DNA of 64,000 nucleotides from Paracholeplasma morum (GTDB taxonomy: Bacteria > Bacillota_I > Bacilli_A > Acholeplasmatales > UBA5453), in NCBI RefSeq assembly GCF_016907055.1, contig NZ_JAFBBG010000001.1, positions 124,001 through 188,000 on the forward strand, read 5' to 3'. Under the pieces are notes generated by a model that was not told where the DNA came from, searched no databases, and worked only from the letters and a program-made list of their open reading frames with translations. Position 1 is the stretch's first letter, and each line of letters starts with the position of its first letter. Positions 16,496 through 26,053 of this stretch are shown piece after piece. The translations under genes were made by a program, and so were the position numbers.

Positions 16496-19452
16496 TTTAG
16501 TTTCTCCATTTTGCTTACGATGAATTTTAGTCCATCAAAATCATTGCTTCTGATGTCAAATTCAAAAATCGAGGTAGTATCCATCAACTCTTTATACTCG
16601 CTATAAGTACTCGAGAAGACCGTCATCTCCATTGATGTATGCCCATCATAAACTTCGATAAAGGCCATTTGTTGATTTTGCTTGGTTTTGATGACTGTAA
16701 TCTTACTAATCATTCCGATGGTTTTCTTTGAGTACTTCGTTAACTCACTTAAGACATCAATTTTATGTTCGATAATATAGTTCTTATAGGCACTAATTGG
16801 TGTCATTGACAGGTTAAAGCCTAGGACCATCTTCTCTTTTTCAATTAACGTTTTCAAGTCATATTCATCGAATTTCTTCTCAACAATATCTGAGACAAAA
16901 AGTTCATAAGCTTGAACCACCGTGTTACGTTTCTCAAATAATGTACGTTTATTTAGATTAAACCCATCTAGAGCACTACTAAATATCAAAGCTTCAAGTA
17001 CGCGTTCGGACAGTTCTGTTCTTAACCTGTTCTTAAAATCATCATAGTCCTTGAAAGGACTTTTTTCTCTTTCTTCTTTAATCTTATTTACAGTTTGTGT
17101 CCCGATGTTTTTAATCGAAATCAAAGGATAAATAATCCCTTTTTCGGTCCACTTAAATGTGAAATCTGACTGGTTAATGTCTGGTGGTAATACCTTTATG
17201 TTTGCTTTTTTGAGTTGGCTTATGTATTGTGTTACTTGATCAATATTAGACGCAACACTAGATAATAATACCGTCATAAAAGCATCAAAGTAATTGGCTT
17301 TTAAATAGGCCATTTGATAAGCTACGATCGCATAGGATACTGAATGGCTACGGTTGAAGCCATAATCTGCGAACTTAACGATATAATCATAAATCTTTTC
17401 AGCTAATTCAGCGGTTTTGCCATTGGTGACTGCTTTTGAAACAAACTTTTTACGTTCATTTTCTAAGATATCATGATCCTTTTTAGATACACCACGCCTT
17501 AATAAATCTGCTTCAGCAAGCGAATAATTCGCAAACTTGCTGGCAATTTGCATGATTTGCTCTTGATAAATAATGATTCCATAGGTTGGTTTTAAAATAT
17601 CTTCTAACGAAGGATCTACATAGGCATATTTCTGGCCATTTCTTCTTTCGATATAGACATCAATATTATCCATTGGACCTGGTCTAAATAACGCAAGGAT
17701 TGCAACTAAATCTTCAAAAATGTTTGGTTTAAGTTTAGTTAGAACGCGACGCATCCCAGGTGATTCTAATTGAAACACCCCTTGCGTATCCGCTCTACTC
17801 AATAACTCATACGTCTTAGAATCGTCGTATGGGATTTTATTCAAATCGATGTGGGTACCGCGTGATGAGAGCATCTTCAACACTTCTTGGATGATGCTTA
17901 AGTTTCTAATGCCTAAGAAGTCAATCTTTAAAAGGCCTAATGACTCAAGATCGCTTGCCTCAAATTGACTTTGATATAGATTTGAAGCTCCTTCTTGAAA
18001 AGGAATAATCCGTGATAAATCTTCGTTGGACAAAATAATCCCTGCAGCATGTGTGCCTGTTTGTCTCGGCAATCCTTCTATTTGCTTAGCAAGTTCAAGC
18101 AGTTCAAGTGTCTTAGGGTCTGTAATATCATAAGCACTGGTTGCTTGTTTAACGATTCTATTAGTATCTGCAACACTTAGTTCTTGTGTACGACAAATAT
18201 CTCTAATCGAACTCTTAACTTGGAGGGTTTGAAAAGTTGTGATTGATATTACTCTACGCTTCCCATACTTTTCGGCCACATATTGAATGACCTCATCTCT
18301 TCTAGTATCTGGAAAGTCTAAATCGATATCAGGCATGCTAATTCTTTCAGGATTTAAAAACCTCTCAAAAAGAAGTCCGTATTTTATCGGATCTACATTT
18401 GTGATTCCAAGACAATAAGAAACCAATGACCCAGCTGCGGAGCCTCTACCAGGCCCTACCATTATGTCATGGGTTTTAGCATATTTCACGAAGTCCCAAA
18501 CAACCAAAAAGTAATCATTATACCCCATCTTGTCGATGACAGTGAGTTCAAATAACAACCGTTCCTGGTAAGTTTTTAAATCTTTTATGCCTTCTTGTTT
18601 AATGCGTTTATTCAACCCAACAATACAAAGATCCATTAGGTAATCTTTAGAATTAAAAGCTTCATCTTCATTAACTTTCGGGAGTTTGAAAGGCTCAAAC
18701 TGAAATTGGAAAATAGCATTTGAGAAGGCTTCTTCTAAGTTCATAAATACTACTGGATATTCGGAAAAAAGTCTGATGAGTTCATCTTTGTTTTTGAAAC
18801 TTAAATCGGCATCATCCAATCGTGTATTTAAGTTATTATCAATTTTGATTAGTGCGTCATATGCGTGTTCATCACGAGGCATATAACAGGTTTTATGAAA
18901 CGGTAATAGTTTAACACCTGTTTCAGATGAGATTTTCTTAAGCAATGGTGCAATCACCATTTCTTCTTTTAATGTTTGAAGTGACAAGCCTATATAAAAG
19001 CTTGCTAATTTTTGTTTGTAACTATATACAAGTTCTAAGGCTTGATCGTATTGGTTTTTGTATAAAGCTTTATTGATATCTGAATCCATTCCTGAAGAGA
19101 CAAATAAAAGACCTTCTTGATATTTAACCAAGTCATTCATCAAGATGTGTTTATCTTTAGACAAATTGATGAGACTGGTTATAACAACAAGGTTTTGATA
19201 TCCAACTGAGTTTAAGACATATGCATTAAGCGTAAAAGTCTCGCTATTATATACAGATATCCTCATGCCCAAAACGGCTTTTATTCGGTTCTTAGCAAGT
19301 TTGAACAGCTTATAGGCAGCGTACAAATTATTATCATCACTGACAAAAATAGTATCATAACCACCCTTAATCGCTTCATCTATAATCGAGTTTAGTTTAA
19401 CAGTAGACCTAAGCAGACTATATTCAGTTTGAAGATTTAAGAAACCAACCAT
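16492..19452 (-). CDS. dnaE: DNA polymerase III alpha subunit (DnaE type)
   Basis: This 986-residue C-family polymerase lacks the exonuclease insertion of PolC. The N-terminal PHP domain is degenerate: the usual HSxYSLLDG is replaced by LQTEYSLLRS, so its metal site is probably not functional. The palm has GPGRGSAAGS and the catalytic PDIDLDFPD near residue 374, with the second catalytic region GVFQLESPGMR. A helix-hairpin-helix region and an OB fold (about residues 890-960) follow. It is shorter than Bacillus DnaE (about 1115). In firmicute-type cells DnaE extends RNA primers on the lagging strand beside PolC, which is not seen here. A TATACT -10 element precedes it. Confidence 0.95.
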   Translation of the reverse strand: MVGFLNLQTEYSLLRSTVKLNSIIDEAIKGGYDTIFVSDDNNLYAAYKLFKLAKNRIKAVLGMRISVYNSETFTLNAYVLNSVGYQNLVVITSLINLSKDKHILMNDLVKYQEGLLFVSSGMDSDINKALYKNQYDQALELVYSYKQKLASFYIGLSLQTLKEEMVIAPLLKKISSETGVKLLPFHKTCYMPRDEHAYDALIKIDNNLNTRLDDADLSFKNKDELIRLFSEYPVVFMNLEEAFSNAIFQFQFEPFKLPKVNEDEAFNSKDYLMDLCIVGLNKRIKQEGIKDLKTYQERLLFELTVIDKMGYNDYFLVVWDFVKYAKTHDIMVGPGRGSAAGSLVSYCLGITNVDPIKYGLLFERFLNPERISMPDIDLDFPDTRRDEVIQYVAEKYGKRRVISITTFQTLQVKSSIRDICRTQELSVADTNRIVKQATSAYDITDPKTLELLELAKQIEGLPRQTGTHAAGIILSNEDLSRIIPFQEGASNLYQSQFEASDLESLGLLKIDFLGIRNLSIIQEVLKMLSSRGTHIDLNKIPYDDSKTYELLSRADTQGVFQLESPGMRRVLTKLKPNIFEDLVAILALFRPGPMDNIDVYIERRNGQKYAYVDPSLEDILKPTYGIIIYQEQIMQIASKFANYSLAEADLLRRGVSKKDHDILENERKKFVSKAVTNGKTAELAEKIYDYIVKFADYGFNRSHSVSYAIVAYQMAYLKANYFDAFMTVLLSSVASNIDQVTQYISQLKKANIKVLPPDINQSDFTFKWTEKGIIYPLISIKNIGTQTVNKIKEEREKSPFKDYDDFKNRLRTELSERVLEALIFSSALDGFNLNKRTLFEKRNTVVQAYELFVSDIVEKKFDEYDLKTLIEKEKMVLGFNLSMTPISAYKNYIIEHKIDVLSELTKYSKKTIGMISKITVIKTKQNQQMAFIEVYDGHTSMEMTVFSSTYSEYKELMDTTSIFEFDIRSNDFDGLKFIVSKMEKLK

Positions 19453-19513
19453 TTAATCACTTCCTATTAAAAAGTATATCATAGATATCACCCTTTTTTT
19501 ACCGGCATGTTAC

Positions 19514-20884
19514 TTAGTGTTGTTTTCTTTTCATATAGTAGCTTAACCCAAAATAAAGAATGCCGAGAACTGAAAGTCCTAGAATGATAACAGCCCCGTA
19601 ACTATGACTATTTGTTGATGTTGTTATGCCTTTTTGGATCTCAATGGTTCTAGTATGGTAGGTGTGGTTACCATATTTGTCTACCACTAAATATAAGGCT
19701 TGATATATTCCTTCTTCGTCCTCGATGTTATGTTCGACCAATCTAATCTCACAAAATCCGGTATTATCTATGCAAGTAACCCCTTTTAGAAGATCGATGT
19801 CAACGGTACTAGATACGAGCTTATCAGAAGAGACAGATGGTTTTTCCTTGTCTACTACTGATAATTCAATGATATACTCACTTTTATTGTTTGAGTGATC
19901 CATTAATGTGTAAACCACATCATAATACCCTACTTTTTTGGTATCTAAGTCGGTTTCGATTATGACGTCCTCTTTAGTTAATTTTGAATGGTTATCCGAG
20001 ACCTTGAGAATTATACTTTTCGGGTCAAAGAATGTATCGAGAACGATAGATTGACTTCCAGAAGAAAAGAAGATTAATGGCGCTTCATTGTCCATAATTT
20101 CAACAAAAGATTCATATAGAGTTGAATTCCCAGACGAATCTACTACCTGTATACTAAAAGGATACTTTCCTACACTAGTATAATCTACCAATGAGTCATC
20201 TATATTAATCTCTAATGAGACTGTGTAGTTATCTTGGATAGAATAAAACGTCATTAAATTATGATCTTCACCAATGTTTAAAACTGGATTTTTAATCTCG
20301 GTAACGGTTGGGTTTAAATAATCCTTAACTTCGACTGTGATTTCGCTAATGGTTTCATTCAATGACAAGTCTACAAGCTTAATCCAAACTGGATAGTTCC
20401 CTACTCTATTCAGATTGACATGTTCGTCCATAACAATAAGCGTTAAATCCGCTAATGAATCATAGTTATCTTCATACGAAATGCTTTTCTTATAGTCAAT
20501 GCTTTTTATACCTACAGGAACTTCAACTGGATTCATCTTGATTATTTTAGGTGGAACGTTATCTACTATTTTGATGGTTATCTCAACAGTACTAGATTTT
20601 TTGTATTTCGGAGAATGTACTCGAAAATAGAGTTTATAAGATTTTACAATACTAGTATTGATGGTTGATACAAACGTATAGTTAACACCGTTTTTTTCAT
20701 ACCAAATAGAGTTGTCCTCATATCCTTCTGCTAAACTAGCATATGGAATATCTAAATATGGCGTTAAATCCGCATTAAGTGGCACTTCAATGGTCGTATT
20801 ATTCCATATGAATATACCACTTTTAATGTTATCATTCATTGTAAAAATCGGTAAAAATATTAATGCAATAAAAAGTTTAATCAT
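19514..20884 (-). CDS. Membrane-anchored surface protein with tandem Ig-like repeats
   Basis: The 456-residue protein has an N-terminal signal sequence (MIKLFIALIFLPIFTM), then repeats of about 80-90 residues, each ending in a V(K/E/V)D(N/Y/K)xxP junction followed by a beta-rich stretch with YxDN, VGxYxVxxxVxDxSxN patterns. This is the pattern of bacterial Ig-like/HYR-type (DUF5011-like) domains. A single membrane helix (AVIILGLSVLGILYFGLSYYM) and a KRKQH stop-transfer tail end the protein, so the repeats face outside. It is probably an adhesin or structural surface protein; no ligand can be named. The start at 20884 is preferred over the upstream TTG at 20896 because GGGTGA lies just before the ATG and the basic residue then opens the signal peptide. 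Confidence 0.7.
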   Translation of the reverse strand: MIKLFIALIFLPIFTMNDNIKSGIFIWNNTTIEVPLNADLTPYLDIPYASLAEGYEDNSIWYEKNGVNYTFVSTINTSIVKSYKLYFRVHSPKYKKSSTVEITIKIVDNVPPKIIKMNPVEVPVGIKSIDYKKSISYEDNYDSLADLTLIVMDEHVNLNRVGNYPVWIKLVDLSLNETISEITVEVKDYLNPTVTEIKNPVLNIGEDHNLMTFYSIQDNYTVSLEINIDDSLVDYTSVGKYPFSIQVVDSSGNSTLYESFVEIMDNEAPLIFFSSGSQSIVLDTFFDPKSIILKVSDNHSKLTKEDVIIETDLDTKKVGYYDVVYTLMDHSNNKSEYIIELSVVDKEKPSVSSDKLVSSTVDIDLLKGVTCIDNTGFCEIRLVEHNIEDEEGIYQALYLVVDKYGNHTYHTRTIEIQKGITTSTNSHSYGAVIILGLSVLGILYFGLSYYMKRKQH

Positions 20885-20932
20885 CCTATCACCCAATTAA
20901 TATATACCGGACTGTTACCTATTTTACTCTAG

Positions 20933-20966
20933 AAAAAAAACACTCAAATGATTAGTTTGAGTGTTT
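20933..20966 (-). terminator. Terminator of the ABC exporter operon
   Basis: AAACACTCAAA and TTTGAGTGTTT form a perfect 11-bp stem with a 7-base loop, followed by eight U in the minus-strand transcript. Confidence 0.95.
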
Positions 20967-20972
20967 ATCCGT

Positions 20973-22802
20973 CTAAATGTGTTTTTCGATTTGTTGTTCG
21001 CGTTCGGTTAAGAATTGTCTCTTATAAAGTTCAAAATATGCACCACGTTTAGCAAGCAATTCTTTATGAGTTCCTTGTTCAATGATCTTACCACTCGATA
21101 GATAGACAATCAAATCACTATTGACAATCGTACTTAATCTATGAGCTACGATAAATGATGTTCTATCTTTCAGTAAAGTGTCGGTTGCTTTTTGAATAAC
21201 ACGTTCGCTTTCTGAATCGATGGATGAAGTAGCTTCGTCCAGAATCAATATTCTTGGATCTGCAAGAATGGCTCGGGCAAACGATAACAATTGTTTTTGT
21301 CCGATTGAAAGCTTGTTACCACCTTCACCGACTTCACTTTGATACCCTTTTTCCATTTCTTTAATAAAACCATCTGCACCAATTGCTTTAGCAGCATTAA
21401 TCACTTCTTCATCCGTTGCATCTAACTTACCGTAACGGATGTTTTCCATGACAGTTCCTGAGAATAGATGAGGTGATTGGAGTACATAACCCAATCGTTT
21501 GTGCAACCAATGAAGGCTGCGTTCCTTATAGTTCTTGTTGTCGATTAAGATTTCGCCTTTTGTTGGTTCATAAAATCTTGATAACAAGTTAATAATGGTA
21601 GTCTTACCGCTACCTGTATGACCTACAAGTGCAACAGATGTTCCAGCTTTAACCTTAAGGTTAAAATTGTCTAAGATGACTTCGTTATCAATGTATTGGA
21701 ATGTAACATTATTAAATGACACATCGCCAACAATCGGTTCCCAGTTTTCATATTTCGGACTTAATAAGTCACCATACTTTTCAATTACTTCATCTGTATC
21801 ATGAATTTCTGGTTTTGTCTCAATTAACTGAATGACACGTTCAGCTGAAGCTTGTGCTTGCTGAAACTGAGCTAAAATACGCGCGATTTGCATAATTGGA
21901 TCGAAAAACCTAATTGTGTATTCTACAAACGCGTATAGTGTGCCCACACTAATAACCACACCAAGTACATCTGATCCACCTTCATATGAGATCACGCCAA
22001 TAACAATGTATGAGATCATTAACATGATTGGTGAGAATATTGCACTAAAGAGAATTGCACGCATGCTTGCGCGTTTTAAACTGTGTGTTTTTTCCATGAA
22101 CTCAAGCGAGTTTTCTTTCTCAATCGCTAGACTCTTAGTAGTTTTTGCGCCCATGAATGATTCGTTATAGGAAGCGGTGACCTGAGAGTTTATTTTTCTT
22201 GATTCACGATAGCCTAATAAGATTTTTCTTCTAAAATAGATAGCAGTAACTGCCATCACAGGAATGGTTAAAGTCACTATTAAAGCCAGTTTAACGTTCA
22301 TTATGAACATAATCACAAGGATTACGAGCATAATCATTCCACTCCATAAGAAGTCAACTAATCCCCATGAAATGATATTCGCTAATCTTCTTGAGTCAGA
22401 AGTCATTCTCGCCATAACCCACCCCTGAGGGGTTTTATCAAAATAGGAGAATGATAATCTTTGTAGGGTTTCAAATGATTGTTTACGAAGTTCGTAGTTT
22501 ACTGAAACTTCGATTTTCCCTGCTTGATATATGAATCCCCAAATAGTGAATCCAAATAAAACTGCTATTACAATGTTAATAATTACAAACGGAACGAATG
22601 TATCAAATTCTTTAGCCTTGAAGAAAGTGTCAATAGCGTATTTATTCAGTAGCGGTGTTAGTGATTCTAATAACGCTAGACCTACTACAAATATAATAAG
22701 CAACGTGACATTTTTCTTAGACTTTAGAACGGTCTTTAATATTTTTTTCCAAGTGTTGAAGTTCACTTTTTCTTCTTTAAACTCTTGTTCTTCAAAGTTC
22801 AT
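20973..22802 (-). CDS. ABC exporter half-transporter, subunit 2 (canonical Walker B)
   Basis: The 609-residue protein has six membrane helices (residues about 30-320) and a C-terminal nucleotide-binding domain. Walker A is GHTGSGKTT near 393, the signature is altered to LSIGQ near 495, Walker B is ILILDEATSSID with the catalytic Glu, and the switch is VAHRLST. Together with the upstream gene it forms a heterodimeric type IV exporter of the BmrCD/LmrCD/TM287-288 kind, in which this subunit contributes the catalytic Glu. Such pumps move hydrophobic drugs, lipids or peptides outward. Its ATG shares one base with the stop of the partner gene (TAATG). Confidence 0.9.
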   Translation of the reverse strand: MNFEEQEFKEEKVNFNTWKKILKTVLKSKKNVTLLIIFVVGLALLESLTPLLNKYAIDTFFKAKEFDTFVPFVIINIVIAVLFGFTIWGFIYQAGKIEVSVNYELRKQSFETLQRLSFSYFDKTPQGWVMARMTSDSRRLANIISWGLVDFLWSGMIMLVILVIMFIMNVKLALIVTLTIPVMAVTAIYFRRKILLGYRESRKINSQVTASYNESFMGAKTTKSLAIEKENSLEFMEKTHSLKRASMRAILFSAIFSPIMLMISYIVIGVISYEGGSDVLGVVISVGTLYAFVEYTIRFFDPIMQIARILAQFQQAQASAERVIQLIETKPEIHDTDEVIEKYGDLLSPKYENWEPIVGDVSFNNVTFQYIDNEVILDNFNLKVKAGTSVALVGHTGSGKTTIINLLSRFYEPTKGEILIDNKNYKERSLHWLHKRLGYVLQSPHLFSGTVMENIRYGKLDATDEEVINAAKAIGADGFIKEMEKGYQSEVGEGGNKLSIGQKQLLSFARAILADPRILILDEATSSIDSESERVIQKATDTLLKDRTSFIVAHRLSTIVNSDLIVYLSSGKIIEQGTHKELLAKRGAYFELYKRQFLTEREQQIEKHI

Positions 22803-24610
22803 TATTTCGCCTCCTCTATCAATTGCATAAATTCAGCTTCTAGTTGACCTTGGATTTCCCATAGTTTTTGATATAGTCCCGGTTTCTTCGAAAGTGTTTC
22901 GTGAACACCAATATCTGATATCTTACCTTCTTCAAGAACAACGATCACGTCTGCTTGTTTAGCAGTTGTGATACGATGTGTAATAATAACTGTTGTCGAT
23001 TTAGAATCTCGGTCATTTAACGCATTTCTGATCATCATATCAGTTTCAGTGTCAACAGCTGATAATGAGTCGTCAAATACTAAAATAGGTTTATTATCAA
23101 TCAAGATTCTGGCAATGGCAACGCGTTGTTTTTGGCCACCTGACAACGTTGTTCCTCTTTCACCAACAATGGTGTCATACCCTTTTTCAAATGAAGAGAT
23201 GTCTTTTTCAATAGCCGCGATTTGTGCCGCTTTTAAAACGTTATCTCTGTCAACGGTTGGATTTGAGATTGCAATGTTATCATAAACAGTTTTTGAGAAT
23301 AAAAACGGTTCTTGTAAAACAATCCCCATCTGTTTTCTCAAGTAATGTTTTTCTATATTCTTGATATTTACATCGTCAATAAATATGTCCCCTGACGAGG
23401 TTTCAAGCATTCTTGACAACAAATTAATGATGGTTGTCTTACCGCTACCTGTGCGACCAATAATCGCGACAGTTTGTCCAGCTTCAACCTTGAAGCTTAC
23501 ACCATTCAATAGGCTATTTTTGCCGTCAGGGAATTGGAAATGTACATCTTTGAATTCGATTTTCCCCTTAATCTCTGGTGTGAGTGTTCCATTAACTTCG
23601 AACTCGCTTTTCTTCTCAAGGATTTCAAAAATTCTTTGAGTAGAAACTAAGGCGCGTCCAAAATCACCAATCATTCTTCCAAGACCTCTAATTGGCCATA
23701 TTAACATTCCGAGTAACATTAATACTGCAATAATTTGTCCACCAGTTATGTCGCCGTTATTTCTAACAAAAATAACACCGATCATGATGGTAACTAAATA
23801 CTGTAGCATTGCTATTGTGTCTGAGAATCCCCAGTATTTTGAGGAAATAGATTGGAACTTAAGATATTCATCGCTATATTTTTTATTCTTTTTTTCTAAT
23901 TTTTCGATTTCAAAAGATTCATTGGCAAACGCTCTAACGATTTTTGAACCTGAAAGGTTTTCTTGAATAACTGTCATCATTCCAGACTCAGTTTCTTCAA
24001 TGACCTTGAATGATTTATCAACTTTTTTGAAAAACCACACAGAGGCTATCGCAGAGATTGGTACCATTGAAAGTGCAACCAATACCATGGTTGGGCTAAT
24101 TACAAAGATTTGTACTGCCCCAAATATAACTGTAGCAAATAGTCTGAAAAATTCAGGAATTCTGTTTGAGACAAAGTTACTCATTGCCTCGATATCGGAT
24201 GTAACTCTTTGAACTAAATCTCCAGTGTCCGCATTATTATGATACGTATAATCAAGAGATTGAATATGATTATATAAGCGGTTTCTTAATTTTTCACTAA
24301 TGTTTTCTGTCAAACGTCCTCTTAAGTAGTCTTCCATAAAGACCATCGTAAAACGTAGAAGTTGATAGAAAACTAATGAACTTGCAACAATTAAAATAAT
24401 TGTTTTCTTGTCATTGCTCAACTTAAATATATCTGTGATGAACGAAGGAAAATTGGCAGTAGAGGTACCAACATCTAGAATATCGATGATATATTGTGTG
24501 AACAAAGGCACATACGAATAGGTTAATCTATTCAGTACTACGAATATGATAATCAAAAACAGTACTGGATAAAAGCCTTTTGAAACGGATAATAACTGTT
24601 TAAAACGCAT
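22802..24610 (-). CDS. ABC exporter half-transporter, subunit 1 (degenerate Walker B)
   Basis: The 602-residue protein has the same six-helix plus nucleotide-binding-domain layout. Walker A is GRTGSGKTT near 384 and the signature LSGGQ is intact, but Walker B reads ILVFDDSLSAVD, with Asp where the catalytic Glu belongs. The switch His is present (ITHRITT). This asymmetry is the hallmark of heterodimeric exporters with one degenerate ATP site. The gene starts with AAGGAGG before its ATG and has a near-consensus promoter with a palindrome beside the -35 box. The XRE-type regulator gene lies immediately upstream. Confidence 0.9.
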   Translation of the reverse strand: MRFKQLLSVSKGFYPVLFLIIIFVVLNRLTYSYVPLFTQYIIDILDVGTSTANFPSFITDIFKLSNDKKTIILIVASSLVFYQLLRFTMVFMEDYLRGRLTENISEKLRNRLYNHIQSLDYTYHNNADTGDLVQRVTSDIEAMSNFVSNRIPEFFRLFATVIFGAVQIFVISPTMVLVALSMVPISAIASVWFFKKVDKSFKVIEETESGMMTVIQENLSGSKIVRAFANESFEIEKLEKKNKKYSDEYLKFQSISSKYWGFSDTIAMLQYLVTIMIGVIFVRNNGDITGGQIIAVLMLLGMLIWPIRGLGRMIGDFGRALVSTQRIFEILEKKSEFEVNGTLTPEIKGKIEFKDVHFQFPDGKNSLLNGVSFKVEAGQTVAIIGRTGSGKTTIINLLSRMLETSSGDIFIDDVNIKNIEKHYLRKQMGIVLQEPFLFSKTVYDNIAISNPTVDRDNVLKAAQIAAIEKDISSFEKGYDTIVGERGTTLSGGQKQRVAIARILIDNKPILVFDDSLSAVDTETDMMIRNALNDRDSKSTTVIITHRITTAKQADVIVVLEEGKISDIGVHETLSKKPGLYQKLWEIQGQLEAEFMQLIEEAK

Positions 24611-24638
24611 ACTATGCCCTCCTTACGTTCAACTAATA

Positions 24639-24667
24639 ATTGTACTAAAAAGAGATGTGAAAGTCAA
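24639..24667 (-). promoter_or_regulatory. Promoter of the ABC exporter operon
   Basis: On the minus strand TTGACT (24667-24662) and TACAAT (24644-24639) are separated by exactly 17 bases, a near-consensus housekeeping promoter. Confidence 0.85.
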
Positions 24668-24668
24668 T

Positions 24669-24681
24669 GTGCAAGGTGCAC
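24669..24681. promoter_or_regulatory. Candidate operator palindrome beside the ABC promoter -35 box
   Basis: GTGCA and TGCAC form a perfect 5-bp inverted repeat around a 3-base centre, ending one base upstream of the -35 hexamer. It lies between the regulator gene and the exporter operon. An alternative reading is a plus-strand terminator, since TTTTTTT follows on that strand, but no plus-strand gene feeds into it. Confidence 0.45.
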
Positions 24682-24718
24682 GTTTTTTTCCGCTATATTT
24701 CCTTATTAATGCGATTTT

Positions 24719-25939
24719 CTATGACCAATAGTAGTTTTCTTTAATGTATTTTTTTCGCTCTGATATATACTCTGTTACTTTGACAGCGTCTTTATATTTA
24801 TGGATTTTAGCATATTTAGAAGCCAGTATATATCCATAAAAGTGAATTAGGATATGATTATTCATCACAAACTTATCTATAAAAACAATATTTCTTAAGG
24901 TATGTATGCAGTCCGGGTTATCTTTCGTTTTATGAAGATAGTCTAAAATGTGTGTTTCAATCCTATGTAGTTTAGTCTTATCAATTTGATTGAAGGCGTG
25001 TTCAAAATTGGCTTTATCTTCAATAATCCAAAATGCAATCGATTTGACAAAAGCTGATGCTTGATCATCCAGAATAATCATGTCAACAATGGACTGATCG
25101 CTGTTATAACACAACTTATTGAGATAGCCCATTGATCGAATTGAGTGACATTCACTCACCTTTTCTAATTTGAGAAAATAGTCCGGTGGCGCAATAAACT
25201 GCCCATAAGCTAGAAAGTCCGCATCAATCTCTTTTACGAAGTGTTCAAGTTTGTGCTTTCGAAGTAGTAACGTTGTTTCTTCGTATTTTTTTTCTATAAA
25301 AGTGAAATTCCCACTTAACAATGCGAGTTTATACTCCATGACTTTAATCCATATTTGAAGCTTCGAATTCTCAACAGGGGTTTCTTTCATCAAATCTAGG
25401 TAATTTACAGCAGATGTATAATCTTCTGTGATATAAGAATAGTGAGCAAAAGTCATCATTAGTATACTACTTTCAATGGCTTTCATTTTATCAATTTGGT
25501 TTAAGAGTAATGTCACATGCATTTCTGATCCATGAATTTCTTTGTTGATAATTCTTAAAGTAAAATCTATGAGTTTGGCTTGAAAATCATCTCTCGAGTC
25601 GATTAAGTCGAGTAGGTCAGAATAATCCTCTTTGGTTTTCAATACGACGCTAAGTAGCTCATCATACCAATAAGACATGTTTTGGTTAATTAAAAGTACA
25701 TCCTCATTAATTGATAACTCATTAACAATTCGTTTACCATTTTTATGAGTAACTTGAATGATGTTATTTTCCAGCTTACTCAAATAAGAGATGGACATTT
25801 TAGTTTTCTTACTAATGTACTCTAGTGTTTTCTTTTGTTTAATCCTATGATACTTTAATGTGGTTCCAATCATCGGTTTTGGATCATACTCTTTCTTCAA
25901 GGAGTTCCTTATTTCGTTTAATTTGTGATTTGGTTTCAT
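24719..25939 (-). CDS. XRE-family regulator with long helical C-terminal domain (RNPP/Rgg-like architecture)
   Basis: The 406-residue protein has an HTH of the Cro/C1 (XRE) type at about residues 26-78 (TLKYHRIKQKKTLEYISKKTKMSISYLSKLE spread over that span), followed by some 320 residues of helix-rich sequence with TPR-like periodicity. This layout resembles Rgg/PlcR-type regulators, in which the repeats bind a peptide. I cannot assign it to a named family. It lies upstream of, and in the same direction as, the heterodimeric exporter operon, whose promoter carries a palindrome. Local control of the pump is therefore a reasonable inference. The start codon's Shine-Dalgarno (AAAGGG) is somewhat distant, so a start further downstream is possible. 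Confidence 0.65.
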   Translation of the reverse strand: MKPNHKLNEIRNSLKKEYDPKPMIGTTLKYHRIKQKKTLEYISKKTKMSISYLSKLENNIIQVTHKNGKRIVNELSINEDVLLINQNMSYWYDELLSVVLKTKEDYSDLLDLIDSRDDFQAKLIDFTLRIINKEIHGSEMHVTLLLNQIDKMKAIESSILMMTFAHYSYITEDYTSAVNYLDLMKETPVENSKLQIWIKVMEYKLALLSGNFTFIEKKYEETTLLLRKHKLEHFVKEIDADFLAYGQFIAPPDYFLKLEKVSECHSIRSMGYLNKLCYNSDQSIVDMIILDDQASAFVKSIAFWIIEDKANFEHAFNQIDKTKLHRIETHILDYLHKTKDNPDCIHTLRNIVFIDKFVMNNHILIHFYGYILASKYAKIHKYKDAVKVTEYISERKKYIKENYYWS

Positions 25940-26017
25940 GTATTGTTATTATCCCTTTCTATTAATCCAACAAACATTGTACATGATAAGAGTGAATAAC
26001 AAAAATATTTTTTTTCA

Positions 26018-26048
26018 TAAAAAAAGTAATTTCTGAAACGAAATTACT
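26018..26048 (-). terminator. Terminator of the plsX-rnc-dnaD-nth operon
   Basis: AGTAATTTC and GAAATTACT form a perfect 9-bp stem with a 6-base loop, followed by a run of U in the minus-strand transcript, five bases after the nth stop. Confidence 0.93.
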
Positions 26049-26053
26049 CTATA

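Noticed and set aside
24667-24690. GTGCA/TGCAC hairpin followed by T-run as a plus-strand terminator
   Set aside because: There is no plus-strand gene that would need it, and its placement next to the -35 box of the ABC promoter suits an operator better.
25938-26033. Plus-strand 31-codon frame upstream of the XRE regulator as a signal peptide gene
   Set aside because: It has no ribosome-binding site, runs antisense through a promoter and a terminator, and shows no secretion signal pattern.
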